Assembly: GCA_963738425.1 (NCBI GenBank)
Contig: CAVTWT010000010.1
Span: forward strand, 1-64,000
Source of the DNA: CADEEN01 sp963738425
Lineage (GTDB): Bacteria; Pseudomonadota; Gammaproteobacteria; Burkholderiales; Burkholderiaceae_C
Direction of reading: 5' to 3'
DNA: 64,000 nucleotides
Shown: positions 23,497-32,497 of the stretch, piece by piece
How the letters are laid out: every line of letters begins with the position of its first letter
How positions within the stretch are numbered: the first letter of the stretch is position 1
Made by a program: the position numbers and the translations under genes
Notes under the pieces: generated by a model
Databases searched by the model: none
The model's input: only the letters and a program-made list of their open reading frames with translations
Told to the model about the DNA's origin: nothing

Positions 23497-24513
23497 TCAG
23501 CCGCCGCGCGGTCGAGAACGCACGGCTCGCTCTCGCCGATCGGGTGCGGGCGTGGTATTGGCCACCGCGGCGGCGGTCGAACGGGGGGCGGTTCGTGCAA
23601 GCGAGTCCATCCGGATGACCGCCTTGCGCAACAGGTCCCTCAGCCAGGCCAGGCCGGGATCCTGCGTGCGGTACTTGTGCCACTGCATCGCCTGCTGCAG
23701 CGGCTCGATCTCGATGGGCGGTGACTTGAGCTCGATGGGCCAGGTGCTGGACGCCATCCGCGCCAGGCGCGAGTGAACGGTTGCGACGTACCCTGTTCCG
23801 CACACGAGAGCCGGAAGCGGACCAAACCCATAGGTCGTGACCGCGACTTTGCGCGAAACACCGAAGCGCTTCAGAAACCAGGCCTCGTAGGACTCGGCGG
23901 TGCTTCCGGGAGGCTGCATCACCACATGGCCCGCCTCCAGGTAGCGCTCGAAGCTCAGCTCGCCTTGCGCGAGTGGCCCGTCACGCCAGACCACGCACTT
24001 GAAGTCCTCCTCGTACAGCAGTTCCTCCGGGTGATCCGGCGACAGAAAGCCGCGCGGGATGATGAGCAGGTCCGCGTCCCCGCGCTCGAGGCTGCGCTGC
24101 GGGTTGGTGACCTGGGCGAGGAAATCGAACTTGACGCTGCAGCGCACTTCGTTTGCGAGCGCCAGCATGTGAGGCGCGAGCACCAGTTGCGTGTAATCCG
24201 ACAGAAAGATCCGAAACGTTCGGTCGGCCGTCGCGGGATCGAACTCGGGCTGTATGGCGATCGCGCTGTCCACGCGCACCAGCACGTCGCGAACCGCGTC
24301 ATGCAGGCCCGCGGCGCGCGGTGTCGGCTCCATCTTGCGACCGACCTGAACGAGGAGCTCGTCGTCGAAGTAGTCGCGCAAGCGTGACAGCGAGCTGCTG
24401 ACGGCCGAGGGCGTCAAGCTCAGGCGCTCGGCCGCACGCGTGATGCTCCTTTCGGTCAACAGCACGTCGAGTGCAACCAGCAGGTTGAGATCCAGGCGGT
24501 TGTTGTAGCGCAT
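23497..24513 (-). CDS. LysR-family regulator (NodD/NahR type)
   Basis: A 338-aa LysR regulator. The N-terminal HTH (LDLNLLVALDVLLTERSI, AERLSLTPSAVSSSLSRLR) is of the NodD/NahR/LinR subgroup, which senses aromatic inducers. The effector domain follows (RTFRIFLSDYTQLVLAP). The C-terminal 30 residues are Arg/Ala-rich and may be non-essential. It is divergent from the large catabolic run starting at 24646, which it probably controls. Confidence 0.88.
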   Translation of the reverse strand: MRYNNRLDLNLLVALDVLLTERSITRAAERLSLTPSAVSSSLSRLRDYFDDELLVQVGRKMEPTPRAAGLHDAVRDVLVRVDSAIAIQPEFDPATADRTFRIFLSDYTQLVLAPHMLALANEVRCSVKFDFLAQVTNPQRSLERGDADLLIIPRGFLSPDHPEELLYEEDFKCVVWRDGPLAQGELSFERYLEAGHVVMQPPGSTAESYEAWFLKRFGVSRKVAVTTYGFGPLPALVCGTGYVATVHSRLARMASSTWPIELKSPPIEIEPLQQAMQWHKYRTQDPGLAWLRDLLRKAVIRMDSLARTAPRSTAAAVANTTPAPDRRERAVRSRPRGG

Positions 24514-24523
24514 GGCGATCTTT

Positions 24524-24539
24524 TCGGGTTAACCCCCGA
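24524..24539. promoter_or_regulatory. LysR-type operator candidate
   Basis: TCGGG-TTAACC-CCCGA is a dyad just upstream of the LysR start, in the promoter shared with the catabolic run. The spacing is close to the T-N11-A form of LysR boxes. Confidence 0.45.
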
Positions 24540-24645
24540 TCGTTAGATGACGTCGAAAGGACGCGTGCATCGAAGTCGATTTTCATGACGCTTCCGGCTC
24601 CCTAACCTCTCGCTTACCCGATTCCCAGAACATCAGGAGACGACG

Positions 24646-24714
24646 AATGGCTTCGTGCCAGGCGGAGGGCGTCCTCACGCCCAAATCCTTTCATCAACAG
24701 GCCCGCGGAGCCTG
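24646..24714 (+). CDS. 22-codon leader ORF or gene scar
   Basis: AGGAGA is placed ideally before ATG 24646, and the frame MASCQAEGVLTPKSFHQQAR ends after 22 codons, 5 bases before the monooxygenase ATG, which has no strong site of its own. It may translationally couple the first gene, or be the joined ends of an internally deleted gene. Codon choice gives no decision. Confidence 0.4.
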
Positions 24715-24719
24715 AGGCA

Positions 24720-25838
24720 ATGGCCCGCGTGCGCCGAGTGGGGATCGTGGGCGCCGGCCTGGCGGGTCTCGCCACGGCCATCGCCGCGTCTGCGGCGGGC
24801 GCGCAGGTCGACGTCTTCGACTCCGGCGTGAACCTGACTCGAGTGCCGGCGCACATCGATGTCGTGCCCAACATGATCCGGGACCTCGCGACCTTGGGTG
24901 TGGGCGAAGCCTGCACGCGACGGGGCTTCGCGTACCACGGCACCCTTGTCGTGGAACTGAGCGGCCGATCGTCCTTCGAGATTCCCACTCCCCGGCTCGC
25001 GGGTCCGCGACTACCCGCAGCGCTGGGCATGGTCTACGCCGACCTCTTGGGCGTGCTTCACGAGGCGGCGGTTCGCCAGGGCGCCCGCGTGCACTGGCAG
25101 TCCCGGATCGAGCGTGCCGACGTGCACGGTGCCATCGGGCGCCTGATCACGGCACGGGGCGAGGCTTGGAGTGGCGACCTCGTCGTGCTTGCGGGCGCCT
25201 CGAGGGTCGACGGCGTCGACCTGCCCTTGGCCGAGCAGGGTCATCGCCTGCCGCAGCGCTGGGAGCATGTGCTGTTGCCCAGGCAGCCGGGGATCGACCG
25301 CTCCACATGGGTCATCGGTCCCGGCCGCAGCAAGGCGCTGATCGTTCCCGTAGGGACGACCCGCGCCGGCATCGCGCTGCTGCGCGACGAGCCCTCGCAA
25401 GGCGCCGGTGCGCCGAGCACGCCCGCCGAGTTGCGGGCGACTCTTTCGGCTGCCGGCGGGATGCTGGCAAAGCTCGGCGGGTTGCTCGATGACGACTCGG
25501 TCATGGTCGCCAGACCTGTTCGCGCAGGACTGCTTCCGGGTGCGTGGCATTCAGGCGCCGCACTGCGTATCGGCAGCAGCGCCCATGTACTGCCACCCCA
25601 CTTCGGGCAAGCCGCTGCGCAGTCGGTGGAAGACGCCACCGTGCTCGGCGAGCTGCTGCGTGCCGACATCGATCGCGCGGAGCTCCTGGCGCGGTTCATG
25701 GCACGACGTGCCGACCGTGCCGCTGGCGTGCATGCCATCGCCTTGCAGGCCGCCCGCTGGGATCTGAATCCCGAGCCCTCGACCGACCTGCTCGCCTTGG
25801 CGCGCCGGCTCGCCCCGATCGTCAGGCGCCCGGCCTGA
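24720..25838 (+). CDS. FAD-dependent monooxygenase-like protein (variant GD motif)
   Basis: A 372-aa PHBH-fold flavoprotein. The FAD-binding GAGLAGLATAI is present near the N terminus. The usual DG motif is unclear, and the GD motif expected near residue 280 reads RIGSSAHVLPPHFGQ, with Ser in place of the Asp that holds FAD ribityl; the rest of that loop (SVEDATVLGELL) is conserved. It could be a divergent hydroxylase or a redox protein without normal flavin chemistry. It is the first full gene of the catabolic run. Confidence 0.72.
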   Translation: MARVRRVGIVGAGLAGLATAIAASAAGAQVDVFDSGVNLTRVPAHIDVVPNMIRDLATLGVGEACTRRGFAYHGTLVVELSGRSSFEIPTPRLAGPRLPAALGMVYADLLGVLHEAAVRQGARVHWQSRIERADVHGAIGRLITARGEAWSGDLVVLAGASRVDGVDLPLAEQGHRLPQRWEHVLLPRQPGIDRSTWVIGPGRSKALIVPVGTTRAGIALLRDEPSQGAGAPSTPAELRATLSAAGGMLAKLGGLLDDDSVMVARPVRAGLLPGAWHSGAALRIGSSAHVLPPHFGQAAAQSVEDATVLGELLRADIDRAELLARFMARRADRAAGVHAIALQAARWDLNPEPSTDLLALARRLAPIVRRPA

Positions 25839-25869
25839 ACCCATTGAAGACAACCCCCACGAGGAGAAC

Positions 25870-27540
25870 ATGAAACCGACCCGCAAAACCCCCTGCCTGC
25901 CACGCCTCGGTGCCATCGCCTTCGCGGCGAGCGCGCTGATGCACGCCCATGCCGCAGAGATCGACACCGGCAATCCCGACTTCAAGCTCCGCTGGGACAA
26001 CACGATCAAGTACAGCGCCGCCGCACGCGTGAAGGGGCGCTCTCCCGGGCTGGCGACAACCGTGTTCGGCCCCACCGGCGTCGTGGGTCCGAACAACATT
26101 AACCAGAACGACGGCGACAACAACTTCAATCGCGGGCTCATTTCCAACCGCCTGGACCTGCTCAGCGAGTTGGACGCGAGCTATGGCAACTTCGGCGCGC
26201 GGGTCAGCGCGGCCGCCTGGTACGACAGCGTCTACAACCGCTCCAACGACAACACCGACGCCTTCGCCAACCACACCCCCGGCAACGAGTTCCCGGATGC
26301 GACGCGCAAGATCATGGGTCGCAAGGGCGAGCTGCTCGACGCCTTCGTGTTCGGCAAGTTCGAGCTCGGCGACAAGCCGGCGTCGGCGCGCCTCGGCCGC
26401 CACACCCTGCTCTGGGGCGAAAGCCTGTTCTTCGGTGCCAACGGCATTGCGGGCGGCATGGCGCCACTGGACCTGCCCAAGCTGCTGTCGGTGCCGAACT
26501 CGCAGTTCAAGGAGATCGCGCGGCCGACCGGCAAGCTCTCGGGGCAGGTGCAGCTTACGCAGGACATGACGCTCGGCGCCTACATCGCTTACGAGTGGGA
26601 GAAGACGCGACTGATCCCGGTGGGCGCCTACTTGTCGACGAGCGATTCGCTCGGCCCGGGCGCAGAGCGCATCGCCGCCGGCCCGCTGGGCGTGTTCACG
26701 AATACCGGCGACGTCAATGCGCGGGACAGCGGCCAGGGCGGCGTGCAACTGCGCTGGCACGTTGACGCGATCGACACGGACTTCGGCGTGTACGCCATTC
26801 GCTACCACGCGACCGGCCCGAGCAACATCAACACGTCGTTCAACGGTCCGCCGCCGCCGGCGCCGGGTTCGGCAAGGTCCTTCCGCTGGCTCTACCACGA
26901 GGGCATCAAGGCATTCGGCGTGAGCTTCGCGAAGGCTGTCAACGATTGGAGCCTGGCAGGCGAAGCCTCGTATCGCACGAACACGCCGCTGGCCAGTTCA
27001 GGGCAGGCCTCCTTTCCTGCCATCGGTCTGAATGCCTCGTTCAACAACACCGACAACCCGCCTTACGCGGTGGGCGAGACCGCGCACCTGCAGTTCTCGT
27101 GGCTGGCCAGCCTCGGCCCGAGCTTCATCTCGCGCGAGGCAAGCTTCCTGGGCGAGATTGCCTGGAACCAGCGCGTCAAGGTGACCAAGAACGAGCAGAT
27201 GCTCAACCCGAACGCCGACAAGTCGGCGACGGCGATCCGCATGGTGTATTCGCCGTCGTACCGGCAGGTGATGTCCGGACTTGACCTGGCCCCCAGCGTG
27301 GGCCTGGGCTACACCTGGGGCAAGTCCTCGGCGATCGGCCCCGCGTTCGGGCCCGACAAGGGCGGCGACTTCAACGTCGGCCTCGGCGCGGTGTACCTCG
27401 GCACCTGGTTCGCGAACCTGAGCTACGTGCACTACCTCGGCACTGAGGGATCGACGCTCGACAACGCGAGCAACGCGCAATTCAAGCAGGCACTGAAGGA
27501 TCGCAATTTCGTGACCTTCTCGCTGCGCACCACCTTCTGA
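25870..27540 (+). CDS. DUF1302 outer-membrane protein
   Basis: A 556-aa protein with a signal peptide (cleavage after HAHA) and the beta-rich composition and terminal aromatic residue (LRTTF) of an outer-membrane barrel. Motifs such as LRWDNTIKYS and the LGRHTLLWGESLFFG segment are typical of DUF1302. These proteins occur in gene sets with DUF1329 and RND exporters in hydrophobic-compound degraders and probably move substrate across the outer membrane. The spacing to the next gene is 16 bases. Confidence 0.85.
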   Translation: MKPTRKTPCLPRLGAIAFAASALMHAHAAEIDTGNPDFKLRWDNTIKYSAAARVKGRSPGLATTVFGPTGVVGPNNINQNDGDNNFNRGLISNRLDLLSELDASYGNFGARVSAAAWYDSVYNRSNDNTDAFANHTPGNEFPDATRKIMGRKGELLDAFVFGKFELGDKPASARLGRHTLLWGESLFFGANGIAGGMAPLDLPKLLSVPNSQFKEIARPTGKLSGQVQLTQDMTLGAYIAYEWEKTRLIPVGAYLSTSDSLGPGAERIAAGPLGVFTNTGDVNARDSGQGGVQLRWHVDAIDTDFGVYAIRYHATGPSNINTSFNGPPPPAPGSARSFRWLYHEGIKAFGVSFAKAVNDWSLAGEASYRTNTPLASSGQASFPAIGLNASFNNTDNPPYAVGETAHLQFSWLASLGPSFISREASFLGEIAWNQRVKVTKNEQMLNPNADKSATAIRMVYSPSYRQVMSGLDLAPSVGLGYTWGKSSAIGPAFGPDKGGDFNVGLGAVYLGTWFANLSYVHYLGTEGSTLDNASNAQFKQALKDRNFVTFSLRTTF

Positions 27541-27556
27541 AACCGGAGACATTGAC

Positions 27557-28903
27557 ATGCGACACATGACCCATGGGCTGCTGTTCGCGGCCACGCTGCT
27601 CGCTGCCACGGCGCAAGCCGCGGTAACGGCTGACGAGGCGGCCAAGCTCAAGACAACGCTCACGCCATTCGGCGCCGAGAAGGCCGGCAACGCCGACAGC
27701 AGCATCCCCGCCTGGACCGGCGGCTACACCACGCCCGTCGCCGGCTTCAAGAACGGTGGTCGCCGCGGCGATCCGTTCGCCGGCGAAAAGCCGCTGTACT
27801 CGATCACGGCCGACAACATGGCGCAGCACGCGGCCAAGCTCACCGAAGGCACGCAGGCGCTGCTCAAGAAGTACCCCAAGACGTTTCGCGTCGACGTCTA
27901 CAAGACGCATCGCACCGCGGCTGCGCCGCAGTCGGTCTACGACGCCACGTTCAAGAACGCCACGAGCGCCAAGCTCGAGGGCGAGGTGGTCAAGAGCGCG
28001 TACGGTGGCATCCCGTTCCCGATCCCGAAGTCCGGCAAGGAGATCGTGGCCAACAACGAACTGCACTGGCGTGGCGAGGCCTGGCAGAACGATTTCCGCG
28101 GCTACCTGGGCACGGCGAACGGCCAGCGGGTGCTCTCGGTGGAAGGCCTGGGCGAGTGGCAGATGCCCTACTACTCCGAAGGCCAGGCCGACAAGTTCAG
28201 TGGCGACTACTGGCTGATCCGTCTCGTCAACAGCGGGCCGCCGGTGCGTGCAGGTGAAGCCATCACCGGGCGCCAGAACCTCGACCAGGACAAGACGCAG
28301 GTCTGGGTGTATCTCACCGGCCAGCGCCGCGTGCGCAAGCTGCCCAACGCCTGCTGCGACACGCCGACGCCCGCCTCTGCCGGCGTGGCGAGCTTCGACG
28401 AGGTCGACGTGCTTTCCGGCCGCACCGATCGCTTCGACTGGAAGATCGTCGGCAAGCAGGAGATGCTGATTCCGTACAACAGCAACCGCCTGCACGTGCC
28501 CACGAAGGACAGCGACGTCCTGCTGGCCAATCACCTCAACCCCGACCACGTGCGCTGGGAACTGCATCGCGTGTGGGTGCTCGAGTCGACGCTCAAGCCG
28601 GGCCAGCGCCACCAGGCACCCAAGAGCCGCTACTACGTCGACGAGGACACCTGGGTTGCCGTGCTGGGCGATCGCTGGGACGCGAACGGCCAGCTCTGGA
28701 AGACGCTGTGGTCGCACCCGGTGGTGATGCCGGACCTGCCGGCCACGACGCCGCAGCAGCAATGGGGCTTCAACGACCTGGTCTCGGGTGCGTGGTACGC
28801 GAGCGGCGTCGTCAACGAGCGGCCGATGCAATACAAGATCGTGCCGCGCAAGCCGGACAGCCACTTCACCGGCGACGCGATGGCCGGCGAAGGCGTTCGT
28901 TGA
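27557..28903 (+). CDS. DUF1329 exported protein
   Basis: A 448-aa exported protein with a signal peptide (cleavage near AQA-AV). DUF1329 features are visible: an early GGY with repeated aromatic pairs, DFRGYLGTANGQR, and WKIVGKQEMLIPYNS in the middle. The fold is LolA-like, and members pair with DUF1302 proteins as here, suggesting a periplasmic carrier for hydrophobic substrates. It is 13 bases upstream of the next gene. Confidence 0.85.
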   Translation: MRHMTHGLLFAATLLAATAQAAVTADEAAKLKTTLTPFGAEKAGNADSSIPAWTGGYTTPVAGFKNGGRRGDPFAGEKPLYSITADNMAQHAAKLTEGTQALLKKYPKTFRVDVYKTHRTAAAPQSVYDATFKNATSAKLEGEVVKSAYGGIPFPIPKSGKEIVANNELHWRGEAWQNDFRGYLGTANGQRVLSVEGLGEWQMPYYSEGQADKFSGDYWLIRLVNSGPPVRAGEAITGRQNLDQDKTQVWVYLTGQRRVRKLPNACCDTPTPASAGVASFDEVDVLSGRTDRFDWKIVGKQEMLIPYNSNRLHVPTKDSDVLLANHLNPDHVRWELHRVWVLESTLKPGQRHQAPKSRYYVDEDTWVAVLGDRWDANGQLWKTLWSHPVVMPDLPATTPQQQWGFNDLVSGAWYASGVVNERPMQYKIVPRKPDSHFTGDAMAGEGVR

Positions 28904-28916
28904 AGGCGGGTCGGAC

Positions 28917-29957
28917 GTGAAACCTGCCTCCCTGGCTCTTGCGCTGTGCCTGGCCGCATCGGCGGTCGCCGGCGCCGAGCCCGTCGGCGACGCTCTGAAG
29001 CGGCCAGCACTCGCCGTGCGTCACCCCGAGCGCGCCGTGCTGCTGTCGGCAGCGCGGGCCGGCGAGAGGCTTGTCGCCGTCGGCGAACGCGGCGTGATCG
29101 CGCTCAGCGACGATGGCGGCGTGCGCTGGCGCCAGGCGCCGAGCCCGGTCAGCGTGACGCTGACAACCGTGCGCTTCGCGGACACGAAGAACGGCGTGGC
29201 GGTCGGACACGGCGGCGCGGTGCTGACGACAACCGATGGCGGCGACTCCTGGCAACTCCGCCTGGATGGCCGTCGCGCAGCGCAGATCGCCAAGGAGGCG
29301 GCGAGCACACCGCAGGCACAGAAGGAGTCCGAGCGTCTGGTCGCCGATGGCCCCGACAAGCCATTCCTCGACGTCATCGTTTGGGACGCGAAGCGGCTGC
29401 TCGCCGTCGGTGCCTACGGCCTCGCTTTCCACAGTGCCGACGGCGGCAGGACCTGGACATCGTGGATGGGCCGCGTGCCGAACCCGAAGTCCCTGCACTG
29501 GTATGTCGCACGGCGGGCCGGTGACAGCCTGCTGCTCGCCGGTGAGCAGGGCCAGATCGTTCGTTCGGACGATGGCGGCGAGAGTTTCAAGCCAGCGGCG
29601 TCACCGTACAAGGGCAGCTGGTTCGCTGGCGATCTGCAGGCCGACGGCCGCGTCCTGCTGGCGGGCTTGCGCGGGAACGTCTGGCGCTCGACGGACAACG
29701 GCGCGAACTGGAGCCAGGTTGCCACACCGGCACCGGCTTCGATCACCGCAGCCATGTCAACGAACAGCGCCGAGATCCTGCTTGCCAACCAGGCCGGGCA
29801 GGTACTGCGTCTGCGCGGGGACACGCTCGCGTCGGTCAACGGCGCACCGTTGCCGATGCCCGCGGGACTCCTGGCCGGCCGCGACGGCGCCGTGCTGACC
29901 GTCGGAGTCGCAGGCGTCCAGCCGCTCACCGCGACACCCGGGGGGCCGGCAAAGTGA
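28917..29957 (+). CDS. YCF48/BNR-repeat periplasmic protein
   Basis: A 346-aa protein with a signal peptide and repeated Asp-box-like units (LSDDGGVRWRQ, TTDGGDSWQL, SADGGRTWTSW, RSDDGGESFKP, STDNGANWSQ), giving a beta-propeller of the YCF48/photosystem II stability type. In non-photosynthetic operons this protein accompanies DUF1329 and RND genes, probably as part of an envelope complex. The GTG start is used; its stop overlaps the RND start as GTGA. Confidence 0.82.
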   Translation: MKPASLALALCLAASAVAGAEPVGDALKRPALAVRHPERAVLLSAARAGERLVAVGERGVIALSDDGGVRWRQAPSPVSVTLTTVRFADTKNGVAVGHGGAVLTTTDGGDSWQLRLDGRRAAQIAKEAASTPQAQKESERLVADGPDKPFLDVIVWDAKRLLAVGAYGLAFHSADGGRTWTSWMGRVPNPKSLHWYVARRAGDSLLLAGEQGQIVRSDDGGESFKPAASPYKGSWFAGDLQADGRVLLAGLRGNVWRSTDNGANWSQVATPAPASITAAMSTNSAEILLANQAGQVLRLRGDTLASVNGAPLPMPAGLLAGRDGAVLTVGVAGVQPLTATPGGPAK

Positions 29958-32377
29958 GTATCTCCACGTCCTCCGCCTCTGCGCTCTCGCAGGCGCAGTC
30001 GAATTTCGATGCTCGATCGGGTTCCCTGATCGAGCGGTTGTTGTTCAACAACCGCCTCGTCGTCGTCGTGCTCTGCGCAATCGTCACTGCACTGCTCGGT
30101 TGGCAGGCGACAAAGCTGCAGCTCAACGCGAGCTTCGAGAAGACCATTCCCGGCAGCCACCCCTACATCCAGAACTTCCTCAAGTTCCAAGGCGAGTTGA
30201 CCGGCCTGGGCAACGCGGTGCGGATCGCGGTAGCGAAGGGTGACGGCACCGTCTACGACGCGAAGTATCTCGACACGCTGCGCCGACTGTCGGACGAGGT
30301 GTTCCTGATGCCCGGCGTGGATCGCGCGCGGATGAAGTCGCTGTGGACGCCGTCGACACGCTGGGTCGGCGTCACCGAGGACGGCCTGGAAGGTGGCCCG
30401 GTGATTCCCGACGGCTACGACGGCTCGCCCAAGAGCCTGCAGCAGCTCGGTGCGAACATCGCCCGCTCCGGAGAGATCGGACAGCTGGTCGCGCGCGACG
30501 TGCGCTCCACCGTCATCTTCGTGCCGCTGCTCGCGAAGGACGTGCAAGGCCAAGCACTCGACTACGCGCAGCTCTCGCAGCGACTGGAGACCCTGCGCGC
30601 GAAGTACGAAGCCGAGGGCGTGCGGCTGCACATCACCGGTTTCGCAAAGATCGTCGGCGATCTGATCGACGGCGTGCGAGCCGTGCTGGTCTTCTTCGCG
30701 CTCGCGGTTGTCATCGCCACGGCAATGGTGTTCTGGTACACGCGCTGCGTGCGCTCGACGCTGCTCGTCGTGCTCGCTTCGGTCATCGCCGTCGTCTGGC
30801 AACTCGGGCTGCTGCCGACGCTCGGCTACGCGCTGGACCCGTACTCGATCCTGGTGCCGTTCCTGGTGTTCGCGATCGGCATGAGCCATGGCGCGCAGAA
30901 GATGAACGGGATCATGCAGGACGTGGGTCGCGGCTTGCACAAGCTGGTCGCCGCGCGCTTCACGTTCCGGCGCCTGTTCCTCGCCGGCCTGACCGCACTC
31001 GTTGCGGATGCGGTGGGCTTCGCCGTGCTGCTGGTGATCGACATCGCGGTCATTCGCGAGCTGGCGATTGCGGCTTCGATCGGCGTCGCGGTGCTGATCT
31101 TCACCAACCTGATCCTGCTGCCCATCCTGCTCAGCTACACGGGCGTCAGCGCGAAGGCAGCCGCGCGCAGCCTGCGCGCCGAAGCCGCCGACGCCAGCGG
31201 TGCGGCGAAGCATCCGCTTTGGGCCTTTCTCGACCGCTTCACGCAGCGACGCTGGGCGGCGGTCGCCGTCGTGGCGGGACTCGCGATGGGGCTCGGCGGC
31301 TTCGCGGCCAGCACCCAGCTCAAGATCGGCGATCTCGACCCGGGCGCGCCCGAGCTCAGGTCGGACAGCCGCTACAACCGCGACGTCGGGTTTCTCAACG
31401 CGGCCTACGGTGCCTCGAGCGACGTGCTCGCGGTGATGGTCGAGACGCCCCCGGGCCAGTGCTCCAACTACGAGGCACTGAACAAGATCGACGCGCTCGA
31501 GTGGCAGCTGCGCCAGATCGACGGCGTCGAAAGCACCAACACGCTGGCGCTCCTCAACCGCCGCGTGCTTTCGGGGCTGAACGAAGGCAACCCCAAGTGG
31601 TACGAGTTCCTGCCCAACCAGGACATGCTCAACACCGTCACGGCGGGCGCACCGCGCGGCCTGTACAACGACAGCTGCAGCCTGTTGACGCTGTACGTGT
31701 ACCTGCGCGACCACAAGGCCGACACGCTCGCGCGCGTTGTCGAGCATGTGGAGTCGTTCGCCAAGGTGAACGACTCCGCGAACGGCCGATTCCTGCTGGC
31801 AGCCGGCTCCGCGGGCATCGAGGCCGCGACGAACATCGTCGTCAAGGACGCCTGGCGGCAGATGCTGCTGCTCGTCTACGGCGCGGTCGTGCTGCTGTGC
31901 TTCATCACCTTCCGCTCGTGGCGTGCGGTCGCGGTCGCGGTGTTGCCGCTGGTGCTGACTTCGTTCCTGGCCGAGGCACTGATGGTCGCGCTCGGCATGG
32001 GGGTCAAGGTGGCGACGCTGCCGGTGATCGCGCTCGGCGTGGGCATCGGCGTCGACTACGCGCTCTACATCCTCTCTGTGACGCTGTCGCAGCTGCGCGA
32101 AGGCAAGAGCCTGTCCGAGGCGTACTACCGCGCGCTGCTCTTCACCGGCAAGGTGGTGATGCTGACCGGCATCACGCTCGCCGTCGGTGTGATCACCTGG
32201 GTGGCGAGCCCGATCAAGTTCCAGGCCGACATGGGGCTGCTGCTGGCATTCATGTTCCTCTGGAACATGCTGGGCGCGTTGATCCTGCTGCCAGCGCTGG
32301 CGCACTTTCTCCTTCGGCCCGTCGCCGTGCCGGCCTCGCAGACGGCGGGCCCGGAACAGCAGCCGGTGCACGCGTGA
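29954..32377 (+). CDS. RND/MMPL-family transporter
   Basis: An 807-aa polytopic protein with two repeats of a large extracytoplasmic loop plus about five to six membrane segments, the MMPL/hydrophobe exporter arrangement. Sterol-sensing-like segments are seen around LVPFLVFAIGMSHGAQ and VIALGVGIGVDYALYI. With DUF1302, DUF1329 and YCF48 it forms a four-gene envelope transport set. Direction of transport is not evident from sequence. It starts with GTG, coupled to the upstream gene. Confidence 0.88.
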   Translation: MSISTSSASALSQAQSNFDARSGSLIERLLFNNRLVVVVLCAIVTALLGWQATKLQLNASFEKTIPGSHPYIQNFLKFQGELTGLGNAVRIAVAKGDGTVYDAKYLDTLRRLSDEVFLMPGVDRARMKSLWTPSTRWVGVTEDGLEGGPVIPDGYDGSPKSLQQLGANIARSGEIGQLVARDVRSTVIFVPLLAKDVQGQALDYAQLSQRLETLRAKYEAEGVRLHITGFAKIVGDLIDGVRAVLVFFALAVVIATAMVFWYTRCVRSTLLVVLASVIAVVWQLGLLPTLGYALDPYSILVPFLVFAIGMSHGAQKMNGIMQDVGRGLHKLVAARFTFRRLFLAGLTALVADAVGFAVLLVIDIAVIRELAIAASIGVAVLIFTNLILLPILLSYTGVSAKAAARSLRAEAADASGAAKHPLWAFLDRFTQRRWAAVAVVAGLAMGLGGFAASTQLKIGDLDPGAPELRSDSRYNRDVGFLNAAYGASSDVLAVMVETPPGQCSNYEALNKIDALEWQLRQIDGVESTNTLALLNRRVLSGLNEGNPKWYEFLPNQDMLNTVTAGAPRGLYNDSCSLLTLYVYLRDHKADTLARVVEHVESFAKVNDSANGRFLLAAGSAGIEAATNIVVKDAWRQMLLLVYGAVVLLCFITFRSWRAVAVAVLPLVLTSFLAEALMVALGMGVKVATLPVIALGVGIGVDYALYILSVTLSQLREGKSLSEAYYRALLFTGKVVMLTGITLAVGVITWVASPIKFQADMGLLLAFMFLWNMLGALILLPALAHFLLRPVAVPASQTAGPEQQPVHA

Positions 32378-32469
32378 GCCTGCGCACCATGACCATCCTC
32401 GATCACGTACTCCTTCTCGTCGGGCGGCTCGGACTCGCCGCGCTCTTCCTGCCTTCCCGTGCAGCGTAA
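32374..32469 (+). pseudogene. Truncated DoxX-like remnant, 31 codons
   Basis: GTG 32374 overlaps the RND stop (GTGA) and reads MTILDHVLLLVGRLGLAALF followed by LPSRAA and a stop. This is the typical first helix of DoxX proteins (LLxGRLLLAALFLPSG), cut off where the chain should continue. It is probably the joined remains of a deleted doxX-like gene between the RND gene and the hydrolase. Confidence 0.55.
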
Positions 32470-32497
32470 TTCCCCACCTGCTCTCAACCCAACGACC

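Noticed and set aside
29414..32371. A 985-codon open frame on the minus strand
   Set aside because: It is the antisense shadow of the YCF48 and RND genes; the composition is Arg/His/Asp/Gln-rich with no recognisable domain.
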